Shown here: in pieces, positions 9,195-16,285 of the stretch | How the letters are laid out: each line of letters begins with the position of its first letter | How positions within the stretch are numbered: the stretch's first letter is position 1 | Assembly: GCF_001310275.1 (NCBI RefSeq) | Contig: NZ_LGYZ01000092.1 | Location: 124,001 to 188,000, forward strand | Length of the DNA: 64,000 nucleotides | DNA from: Nocardia arizonensis | Lineage (GTDB): Bacteria > Actinomycetota > Actinomycetes > Mycobacteriales > Mycobacteriaceae | Direction: 5' to 3' | The notes under the pieces: model-generated | Database searches by the model: none | Seen by the model: only the letters and a program-made list of their open reading frames with translations | What the model was told of the DNA's origin: nothing | Position numbers and translations under genes: made by a program

Positions 9195-9899
9195 TTACAA
9201 CTTCTCCTCGGATGCCTGCACGTAGACGACACCTTGTCCGACACAGTGCAACTGCATCGCCTCGCCCGCGCCGCGGCCAACCGCGTCACGCCAGCTGAGC
9301 GCCGTCTTCAATTCGGTCTGCACGTTGCCGTAGGCGGCCACGAACGCCTGCGGGTCGACCACGATCGGATTCGGGCCGCCCACCTGCAATTCCAGGAACC
9401 CGCCGTGCGCGAGCAGCACCGCCGAACCCTGTCCGCTGAGCTGGGTGGTGAACATGCCCTGACCGGTGAGCGCGCCGGTAGCGGCGCCGCGCAGCGCGCC
9501 CATGATGCCGCCGCCGCCACCGCCACCGCCGCCCGAACTCATCACCGAGACGATCGAACTCTGGAGATTCGCGGTGTTGGCCAGCAGCCGCGACGCCTCG
9601 ACCCGCAGGGTCGCGCCCGGCTGCATCTGCACCACGTGCACCTCGAGTCCGGCCAGACCGTAGTGCACCTCGCCATTGCCCTGGGCCAACATGGTGCGCT
9701 CGTGCTCGCCTGCCATCATGCGGCCCGCCATGCGCATCATGCCGCCGCCCATGCCGCCCATGCCCTGCGCACCCGGAATCTGATGCGGCGAGAAGGAGAT
9801 GTCGCCGGTGTAGAACAGCATCGCGCCGTTGCGGGCGACCACGCCGCCCGCCATACCGACATCGACCTTGACGACCTTGCCGTTGACTTTCTCGAACAT
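9195..9899 (-). CDS. AIM24 family protein with glycine/methionine-rich insert (copy 2)
   Basis: The start is an ATG at 9899 (MFEKVNGKVVKVDVGMAGG), giving 234 residues; the open frame continues upstream over the next AIM24 gene but that is not coding. The AIM24 barrel is present, with ARNGAMLFYTGDISFS near residue 22, GEVHYGLAGLEVHVVQMQPG near residue 75 and GQGSAVLLAHGGFLELQVGG near residue 155. Two low-complexity inserts are odd: a Gly/Met-rich stretch (about residues 45-65) and nine glycines in a row near residue 124. It lies between the other two AIM24 genes with gaps of 3 and 11 bases, so the three proteins probably work as a heteromeric set. Confidence 0.88.
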   Translation of the reverse strand: MFEKVNGKVVKVDVGMAGGVVARNGAMLFYTGDISFSPHQIPGAQGMGGMGGGMMRMAGRMMAGEHERTMLAQGNGEVHYGLAGLEVHVVQMQPGATLRVEASRLLANTANLQSSIVSVMSSGGGGGGGGGIMGALRGAATGALTGQGMFTTQLSGQGSAVLLAHGGFLELQVGGPNPIVVDPQAFVAAYGNVQTELKTALSWRDAVGRGAGEAMQLHCVGQGVVYVQASEEKL

Positions 9900-9910
9900 C
9901 GACCCGTTCC

Positions 9911-10534
9911 CTACCGTTCCGCCGGCTGGATCAACACGACGCCCTGACCGTCCCAGCGCAGCGAGAACGCCTCGCCCGCGTCCTGACCGACGAGCGAACG
10001 CCACGACACGTCGGTGACGAAGGACTGCTGGAGGTTGCCTTGCGCCGCGACGAACGCGTCCGGGTCCACGATCAGCGGGTACTGCGGCGACACCTCGAGG
10101 TGGATGAGCGGCCCGCCCGCCGACAGCAGCGCTACCTGACCCTGACCCGACACCGTCGTGGTGAACAGTCCCGCGCCGGTGGACGCGCCGCGCAGGCCGG
10201 CGAATCGCACGTCGGTGCGCAGATTCCCGGCGAAGGCGAGCAATTGCTGCGACTCGACCTGGAGCGTGTCGCCGTTCAGGTTGACCACGGTGACGTTCTG
10301 GCCGTTCACCGCGAAGAAGACCCTGCCGTTGCCGCCGCATTCCATCAGCGACAACTTCTCGCCGGTGGCCCGGCGCTTGAGACCGGCGATCACGCCGTCG
10401 CCGCCGCCGAAGCCCGCCGACTTGAACTGGACATTTCCTTCGTAGGCGATCATCGAGCCGGAGATCGCGCGGACACTGGTTCCGGCGAGGTGCGCCTCGA
10501 TCACCTTCTTCGACTGTTCGAACAGTTGCGCCAT
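9911..10534 (-). CDS. AIM24 family protein (copy 3, promoter-proximal)
   Basis: I choose the ATG at 10534 (MAQLFEQSKKVIEAHLAGTS), giving 207 residues; an upstream start at 10675 is open but would reach close to the divergent TerD gene. The ribosome binding site is weak, so the start is the least certain part. The AIM24 pattern is clear: SMIAYEGNVQFKSAGFGGGD, GQVALLSAGGPLIHLEV and DGQGVVLIQPAER at the C-terminus. It is first in the three-gene AIM24 operon and divergent from the double-TerD gene, so 10535-10788 is a shared regulatory region. Copies 2 and 3 share the ending pattern GEA-L--G-GVV-VQ and look like products of tandem duplication. Confidence 0.88.
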   Translation of the reverse strand: MAQLFEQSKKVIEAHLAGTSVRAISGSMIAYEGNVQFKSAGFGGGDGVIAGLKRRATGEKLSLMECGGNGRVFFAVNGQNVTVVNLNGDTLQVESQQLLAFAGNLRTDVRFAGLRGASTGAGLFTTTVSGQGQVALLSAGGPLIHLEVSPQYPLIVDPDAFVAAQGNLQQSFVTDVSWRSLVGQDAGEAFSLRWDGQGVVLIQPAER

Positions 10535-10788
10535 GGGGGAGTTCTGCCTGCTGTCTAGTCCGGGAATGTGGCCATCGTCGACCACTTTCCAACCCTGTGC
10601 CGCGGGGGTTCCCGCACCCCGAAGATCGCGAGGGACGCCGCGAGCGTATCCCCGAGCTCTCTCGTGTGCGGTCACAGTAGCCGATCGATCGCCTCGAGTC
10701 GGTGTCGTACGCGGCGTTTACTGCGGTCGCGGGCAGCCCGTTTCTCGTAAAGTGGCAAGCGAAAGCACCGACAAGCGAAGGGTCGATC

Positions 10789-12120
10789 TTGTCCGCAACA
10801 CTCGCCAAAGGCCAGAACGGCCCGTTGGACTCCAATAATCTGGTGATCTCCGTCCAGCTCACGGCACCGGCGGATCTGTCCGCGCTGCTGGTGACCGAGC
10901 GGGGGAAGGTGCGATCCGACGCGGACTTCGTCTTCTTCAATCAACCCAGCGGTCCGGGCGTGCGGTTGCAGCCGGGGCCCGCGGGTCAGTCCGCCTCGCT
11001 GGCGGTGTCGCTGGACGCGGTGCCCGCCGAGATCGACCAGATCCGCGCCGTGATCACCCTCGACGACGCGTCGAGCAGCTTCGGGCAGTTCCAGCCGCCG
11101 ACCGCGGTCGTCTCCGACGCGGCCGGTAACCGGTTGTACGAGTACCAGATCGAGGGGTTGAGCAACGAGTCGATCGTGATCGCGCTGGAACTGTACCGGC
11201 GCCAGGGCGCCTGGAAGGTGCGCGCGGTCGGCCAAGGGTACGCGGGTGGTTTCGCCGCGCTGGTCACCGATCACGGTGTGACCGTCGATCAGTCTCCCGC
11301 GCAGCAGCAACCGCCGCAGCAGCAACCGCCGCAGCAGCCCCCGGCGCCGCAGCAGGTGCCGCCGGTCCAGCAGCAGGCCCCGCAGTACGTGGCGGCCACC
11401 GGGTCGTATCCGCCGCCGCCCGGTCCGGGCTACCCGCCGCAGGGTGCGGGCGGCTACCCGCCACCGCCCGCGTCGGGTGCGGGCTACCCGCCGCCGCAGC
11501 CCGCCGCGCAGCCGACCGGTGAGGTCAGCCTGAGCAAGGACCGCCCGGTCAGTTTGCAGAAGGGACAGCGGGTCACGCTGCGCAAGGAGGGCGGCACCGC
11601 GCTGACCTTCGTCAAGATGGGTCTCGGCTGGGATCCCGTGCAGTCAAGGGGCATGTTCGGCAACCGCACCGTCGATATCGACCTCGACGCGTCGGTGATC
11701 ATGTTCGCCGATATGAATCCGGCCGACTACGCCTACTACGGCCAGTTGTCCTCCAAGGACGGTTCGGTGCGCCACCAGGGCGACAACCTCACCGGCGAGG
11801 GCGACGGCGACGACGAGGTGATCCTGGTCGACCTGACCCGTATCCCCGCGCACATCACCTCGCTGATCTTCATCGTCACCTCCTACAAGGGCCACACCTT
11901 CGAACAAGTGAAGAATGCGTTCTGCCGCTTGGTCGACGGCTCCAACAACGGCGAACTCGCCCGCTACACGCTCGCGGGCGGCATGCCGTTCACCGCGATG
12001 GCGATGGCCAAGGTCTTCCGGGTCGGCGGCGACTGGAAACTCCAGGCGATCGGTGAGGGATTCCAGGCCAAACATCCCGGAGAGGCGATTCCGCAGTTGG
12101 GCCGGTTTCTCGCGAACTGA
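10789..12120 (+). CDS. Tandem TerD-domain protein with Pro/Gln-rich linker
   Basis: A TTG at 10789 with GAAGGG six bases upstream is the likely start (443 residues). Residues about 1-165 form a degenerate TerD domain: the strand pattern and the ending WKVRAVGQGYAGG are there, but the calcium loops are missing. A linker of about 85 residues rich in Pro, Gln, Tyr and Gly follows. Residues about 255-443 form a canonical TerD domain with VDIDLDASV and GDNLTGEGDGDDEVI loops. The pairing of a non-binding and a Ca2+-binding TerD domain on a flexible tether suggests a sensor or scaffold. The next TerD-fusion gene follows after 23 bases on the same strand. Confidence 0.93.
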   Translation: MSATLAKGQNGPLDSNNLVISVQLTAPADLSALLVTERGKVRSDADFVFFNQPSGPGVRLQPGPAGQSASLAVSLDAVPAEIDQIRAVITLDDASSSFGQFQPPTAVVSDAAGNRLYEYQIEGLSNESIVIALELYRRQGAWKVRAVGQGYAGGFAALVTDHGVTVDQSPAQQQPPQQQPPQQPPAPQQVPPVQQQAPQYVAATGSYPPPPGPGYPPQGAGGYPPPPASGAGYPPPQPAAQPTGEVSLSKDRPVSLQKGQRVTLRKEGGTALTFVKMGLGWDPVQSRGMFGNRTVDIDLDASVIMFADMNPADYAYYGQLSSKDGSVRHQGDNLTGEGDGDDEVILVDLTRIPAHITSLIFIVTSYKGHTFEQVKNAFCRLVDGSNNGELARYTLAGGMPFTAMAMAKVFRVGGDWKLQAIGEGFQAKHPGEAIPQLGRFLAN

Positions 12121-12143
12121 GTCCGCACGGCAGGCTTGAGCAC

Positions 12144-13682
12144 GTGATGCAGTTGAAGGCCGGTCAGAACACACCGCTGACCGGGGACGTGATCGGGTTC
12201 AGCGCGCGGGCCGACACCGCGTTCGAGGTGTCGGCCCTGGTCGTCGGCGACAATCTGCGGGTCCGCGACGTCGCGGATCACGTGTGCGCCGACCGGCCTT
12301 CGACGTCGGGGGTGGCGCTACTCGGGGACCGGGTGGAGATCGCCCTCGACCGGGTGCGCGCCGACGCCAAGGCGGTACTGCTGGTCGTCGGCGCTCCCGC
12401 GGATGCCGGACTCGGGCGGGTCACCGTATCGCTGAGCGAAAGCGGCAGGGATACGGTCGAATTCGCGGTCTCGCCGACCGACGGGGAGACCGCGCTCATC
12501 TGCCTCGAGGTATACCGGCGCGGGCCGGACTGGAAGGTGCGCGCGGTCGGCCAGGGCTACGCGGGCGGACTCGCGGTGCTGCTGGCCGCGCACGGCGTCG
12601 AGGTCGACGGCGCGACCGACCCCCCGCCCGACCACGGGCGCGACACCATCTCCGGTCCGCAGCGGGGCGCGCACGCCCAGGCCGCACCGGTGGAGGTGGC
12701 GCACGGTCTGGAACGGCTGTGGATGATCTTCGAGGACGCCGCCCGATCCGCTGCCGCCCTGATCTCCGCGCGCGACTACGCCGCCGACCGGCTCGACAAC
12801 GAACTGTCGGCATCGGTCGCCGATCCGGCGACCCGCAACACTCCCGCCGCCGAGGCCGCGCGCCGCGAAGCCCAAAGGCGCAGTGAAGAATTGATCGCCA
12901 CCGCGGAAAGCAACCACCGGCGCGACTCGGAACATCTCATGCGCGAACTCGCCGATTCCGATCGCAAACTGCCCGCCGCGCTCGCTTCGTGGAATTCCCC
13001 CGCGTGGGACGGTCCGCCGCGCCCGAGCGACGGTATCCGCCTCGGCGAGCTGTACGCGGTCGAACGCGGACCGCTGCGGGTGCCGTACTGCGTGCCGGTG
13101 CCGATGACCAGGCCATTGTGGATCGACACCGACACATCCGCCGCGGTCGTCCCGGTCGTCGGCGCATTGCTGGCCCGGCTGCTCGTCGCCGATCCGGCAC
13201 GCCGCACCCGCATGGACGTCATCGATCTCACCGGCGCTTTCACGAGTCTCCTCGCCCCGCTCGGCGCGGTGCTCAACGGCCCCGTGGTCACCGACCACGC
13301 CGACATCTCCCCGCGCCTGCAAGCACTGGTAGACGCTGCGGAAATCGCCGAAATCGCCTACAGTAGCGGCAATTTCGTACCGCCTGATATGCACCGCGTG
13401 CTGCTCGCGGCGGACTTCCCGCACGGATACCAGGCCTCCGACGCGCTGCGCATCGGCTCCCTCATCACTCGCGGCGACCTCATCGGCCTGTCCATGGTCA
13501 TCGTCGGCACCGACGAGTCCGAATCCGCCGACAGCACGGTGGCGACACTGTCCCAATCCTGTCGGCACCTGCCCACGGTCGAGGACACTCCCCTTTTCGA
13601 CCCGTGGACAGGCAGCGCCTGGCAACTCGAACTGGACCTACTGCCCCTCGACCCCGAACGCCGCGCCCGTCTGCTCCGTTGA
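12144..13682 (+). CDS. TerD-domain fusion protein with helical middle and degenerate ATPase-like C-terminus
   Basis: The start is a GTG at 12144 or the next codon, an ATG at 12147, giving 511-512 residues. Residues 1-155 are a TerD domain ending WKVRAVGQGYAGGLAVLLAAHGV, nearly the same as domain 1 of the preceding gene, and again without the acidic calcium loops. Residues about 185-285 are helical and charged. Residues about 300-512 look like an alpha/beta NTPase-type fold (MDVIDLTGAFTSLLAPLG, RVLLAADFPHGY, IGLSMVIVGTDES), but I see no Walker A. TerD proteins fused to inactive FtsK/HerA-like domains are known from Ter clusters, and this is probably one of them. The 3' end overlaps the SDR remnant on the other strand. 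Confidence 0.82.
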   Translation: MMQLKAGQNTPLTGDVIGFSARADTAFEVSALVVGDNLRVRDVADHVCADRPSTSGVALLGDRVEIALDRVRADAKAVLLVVGAPADAGLGRVTVSLSESGRDTVEFAVSPTDGETALICLEVYRRGPDWKVRAVGQGYAGGLAVLLAAHGVEVDGATDPPPDHGRDTISGPQRGAHAQAAPVEVAHGLERLWMIFEDAARSAAALISARDYAADRLDNELSASVADPATRNTPAAEAARREAQRRSEELIATAESNHRRDSEHLMRELADSDRKLPAALASWNSPAWDGPPRPSDGIRLGELYAVERGPLRVPYCVPVPMTRPLWIDTDTSAAVVPVVGALLARLLVADPARRTRMDVIDLTGAFTSLLAPLGAVLNGPVVTDHADISPRLQALVDAAEIAEIAYSSGNFVPPDMHRVLLAADFPHGYQASDALRIGSLITRGDLIGLSMVIVGTDESESADSTVATLSQSCRHLPTVEDTPLFDPWTGSAWQLELDLLPLDPERRARLLR

Positions 13683-13943
13683 CCGGCGGCGCAGTTCCGA
13701 GAGAAGTTCCGCGCTGTCCTCGAAGAGTTCGCGTTGGGTGGTGCGGTCGTAGGAGGCAGCCGAGGACGGGCGGTCCGCCCGACCGACGAAATGACGCCCC
13801 GTGGTGGATTCCAGCGCCGGATCGGTGACCAGTCGCGCGAGATCCGCGCCGGAGCGCTCGGGAGTGTTGACGCCGGGGAGCGGCAACATGGCCTTCGCGA
13901 TCGTGCGCCACAGCAGGCGCGCGGCCGGACTCGCGTCGCGCGC
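13638..13943 (-). pseudogene. Truncated short-chain dehydrogenase C-terminal remnant
   Basis: The minus-strand frame from about 13943 to the stop at 13638 encodes roughly 100 residues that look like the C-terminal third of an SDR of the retinol-dehydrogenase-like type: TGLARDASPAARLLWRTIAK, then GADLARLVTDPAL, TGRHFVGRADRPSS and ASYDRTTQRELFEDS. The NAD-binding TGxxxGxG region and the YxxxK active site are absent upstream; the space to the cold-shock gene at 14083 holds no SDR sequence in this frame. The remnant also overlaps the last 45 bases of the TerD-fusion gene. I read this as a decayed gene cut at its 5' side, perhaps by the event that brought the Ter island here. Confidence 0.6.
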
Positions 13944-14082
13944 GAGTCCCGTGGGTTGGCGGCGTTCTTCGCCGGATTCGAGGCATCGCTGGCCGATGGC
14001 GGCGACCTCGGCGCGCACATCGCCGAGGCCCGTGCGGTTCTGGCGGAGGGTCCGCGAGGGCGGGCACCCGAAGGGCGTTGAG

Positions 14083-14325
14083 TCAGCCCCCCGATTGGAG
14101 TAAGCGGATGTCGTTGGCCTGGAGGCGGTCCACCGAGCCGGGACCGATGGTGAATTCGACTCGCTCCCCCGGGAACAGCGCCGGTAGGTCGTCGACCCGC
14201 CGGTTCTGCGGAATCGCGGAGGAGTGCACGAAGATGTCGTGCCCGTTGTCGATGGTGATGAAACCGAAGCCGCGGGCAATGTTGAACCACTTCACAACAC
14301 CACGTGCGGCCGGCTGAACGTTCAC
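14083..14325 (-). CDS. Cold-shock domain protein
   Basis: A GTG at 14325 preceded by GGAAGG gives an 80-residue protein with one cold-shock domain. It shows GVVKWFNIARGFGFITIDNG (RNP1, GFGFI) and HDIFVHSSAI (RNP2), with PGERVEFTIG after them. CSD proteins bind single-stranded RNA or DNA in the cytoplasm and act as RNA chaperones or antiterminators. An upstream ATG at 14361 is in frame but would add an unusual 12-residue leader. It is slightly longer and more divergent at its C-terminus than CspA-type proteins of about 67 residues, so I give no gene symbol. Confidence 0.93.
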   Translation of the reverse strand: MNVQPAARGVVKWFNIARGFGFITIDNGHDIFVHSSAIPQNRRVDDLPALFPGERVEFTIGPGSVDRLQANDIRLLQSGG

Positions 14326-14412
14326 GAATTTCCTTCCGGGACAAGCATTCCTCGAAATCATGCCACCCGGTCGGTCCCGTTGGAGAACAGGGTTACCGAT
14401 AACCGTCCGATA

Positions 14413-16161
14413 TCACCGCCCCCACCCCGACAAGCCGCCGCGGACCGCGCCGACGCGGGATCTGCGGGGGCGCAAAGGTTCCGGGAGCCAGGGACGGTCG
14501 GGGTCGGGGCCGCGGTCGAGGACGCCGCCTATCGGGTCGTCCGCGTAGTCGTGGCGGACGAGGTCTTCGCCGGGACGGTAGATCTGGCGAATCACGAGAG
14601 CGCAGAGGGCGATTACGGCCAAGTCGCGCAGGATGACCGTGCCGGTGAACCACTGTTCGGGCAGGCCCTTGCGGTCGGTGCCGAGGTAGTAGAACATGCG
14701 CGGAACCCAGACCAGGGCGTCGATCGTCATCCAGGCCAACAGGATTCGGCGTTGGGGTAGGGCGAGGACGGCGAGCGGGACCAGCCACAGCGAATACTGG
14801 GGGCTCCACACCTTGTTGGTCAGCAGGAAGGCCGCGATCAGCAGGAAGCAGAGTTGGGCCAAACGGGGTCGGCGCGGCGCGGTCAGGCCGATGTAGGCGA
14901 TGAGCAGGCAGGCCGCCATGAACAACAGCAGCGACACCGCGTTCAGGATGGTGGGCGGTTCGCCGTGCACCAGATAGCCGTCGAAACCCTGCCATCCGGT
15001 GAACGAGGTGATCACGTTGTAGATCGAATCCGGATCGGCGTGGCGGGTGGTGTTGAGTCGGAAGAATTCGCGCCAGCCATCGGGATAGAGGACGGCGATC
15101 GGCGCGTTCACCAACACCCAGGTGCCCACCGCGGAACCCACCGCGACCGCCGCCGCGCCAAGCGGGCGCTCGCTCAGTCGGCGGATCGAGGCGGGCAGCC
15201 CCCGCAGGCGATCGGCGAAGGTCTCGTCGGCGCGCAGACGCGCGAACAGAGCCGGGCCGCCGCGCATCGAGTCGGTGCGCAGGCACAGCACCACGATCGG
15301 GCCGAGCAGCAGCAGCGGATACAGTTTCGCCGCGCCGCCGAGGCCGAGCAGCAGACCGGCCAGCGCGGGACGCCTGCGCGACCACGCGAGCAGACCGGTC
15401 GCGGCGAACGCGGTGGCGATGGCGTCGAAATTGGTGAACGCGTGCACCAGCACCAGCGGAGAACAGGCGATCAGCGCGGCGTCCCAGATCCGGCGACCGG
15501 ACAGCATCGCCGACGCCCACACGGTCACCAGCCAGGCCAGCGCCAGACCGACGGCGATCACATTGAAATAGATGACCACCTGCAAGGCGCCGGGCAGCGG
15601 CGAGGCGTCCCAGGTCTTGGCGATCTGCATACCGAGGTACTGGTACAGGCCCGACAGCACCGGATATTCCATGTACCTGGTCTCGGTCCCCCCGTCGGAA
15701 GTGTCCTCGACCCACGACTTCTTGTACGGGAACGCGCCCTCGTCGAGCCGCTCCGCCCCGTAGAGCGGGACCGTGTCGGAGTAGCACATGGCGATGTACT
15801 GCCTGCCGTTGTGCCAGTCCAGCGTCGGCCGCCCGTCCGCGCCGGGGGTCTGCTGGATACAGCCCGCCTTACCGGCCCAACCGAGGGCAAGGAAGATCAG
15901 CGCGAACACGAACAACACCCGCAGGGGTGTCCAGAAACGGACACGTCCGATGAGCGCGTGATCGCCGACCGGACCGCCGACGACCGTGCACAATTCCGAG
16001 GTCAGCTGATCGGTGCGACTCGGCTTGTCACGTTCGTCGGCCGAACGCAGATCGGCCGCGAGCGGCTCGGGCGACACGTATCGCGGTCCATCGGTCTGCC
16101 CCCCGCCGGTGTGCGGTGCGAGAGCCTCCGCCCGCTCGTCCACCAGTCGCTGATCGCTCAC
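14413..16161 (-). CDS. Polytopic GT-C (GT87-like) glycosyltransferase, Rv0051 orthologue
   Basis: From a GTG at 16161 the product has 582 residues; an in-frame ATG at 16203 would add 14. After about 80 hydrophilic residues come 10 or more membrane helices (for example LRVLFVFALIFLALGW and LLLFMAACLLIAYIGL). The short aromatic/acidic motifs between helices (EYPVLSGLYQYLG, KLYPLLLLGPIVVL, NKVWSPQYSLWLVPL) are typical of GT87/mannosyltransferase-type GT-C enzymes that use polyprenyl-phosphate sugars. It follows ponA1 exactly as Rv0051 follows ponA1 in M. tuberculosis, so a role in envelope glycan assembly is likely. The donor and acceptor are not determined. The C-terminal 60 residues are Pro/Arg-rich and probably cytoplasmic. 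Confidence 0.85.
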   Translation of the reverse strand: MSDQRLVDERAEALAPHTGGGQTDGPRYVSPEPLAADLRSADERDKPSRTDQLTSELCTVVGGPVGDHALIGRVRFWTPLRVLFVFALIFLALGWAGKAGCIQQTPGADGRPTLDWHNGRQYIAMCYSDTVPLYGAERLDEGAFPYKKSWVEDTSDGGTETRYMEYPVLSGLYQYLGMQIAKTWDASPLPGALQVVIYFNVIAVGLALAWLVTVWASAMLSGRRIWDAALIACSPLVLVHAFTNFDAIATAFAATGLLAWSRRRPALAGLLLGLGGAAKLYPLLLLGPIVVLCLRTDSMRGGPALFARLRADETFADRLRGLPASIRRLSERPLGAAAVAVGSAVGTWVLVNAPIAVLYPDGWREFFRLNTTRHADPDSIYNVITSFTGWQGFDGYLVHGEPPTILNAVSLLLFMAACLLIAYIGLTAPRRPRLAQLCFLLIAAFLLTNKVWSPQYSLWLVPLAVLALPQRRILLAWMTIDALVWVPRMFYYLGTDRKGLPEQWFTGTVILRDLAVIALCALVIRQIYRPGEDLVRHDYADDPIGGVLDRGPDPDRPWLPEPLRPRRSRVGAVRGGLSGWGR

Positions 16162-16238
16162 GGACCCGAGGCTACCGTTTCCGGCGGTGCGGGCGCGGAG
16201 CACGTTGGCGGGCGATCATCCGGCGAGGGCGGAGACGC

Positions 16239-16270
16239 CGCGGCCCCGGTCCGAAGGGCCCGGGGCCGCG
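16239..16270 (-). terminator. GC-rich hairpin terminator after ponA1
   Basis: An 11-bp perfect stem (16239-16249 with 16260-16270) and a 10-base loop lie directly past the ponA1 stop and before the glycosyltransferase gene. It may reduce rather than block read-through, since the glycosyltransferase has little other promoter space. Confidence 0.65.
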
Positions 16271-16285
16271 GGAGTGCTCGGGCGA

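Noticed and set aside
9500..9560. GCC/CCG trinucleotide run as a possible regulatory repeat
   Set aside because: It encodes the polyglycine stretch of the second AIM24 protein and has no sign of other function.
7875..9947. Plus-strand open frame of 690 codons opposite the esterase and AIM24 genes
   Set aside because: Its product is an Arg/His/Gly-rich mix with no domain, and it lies over three well-supported minus-strand genes. Long antisense frames are expected in DNA of this GC content.
14391..14404. Inverted repeat upstream of the cold-shock gene as an operator
   Set aside because: The arms are only five bases long around a four-base centre, so it may be chance.
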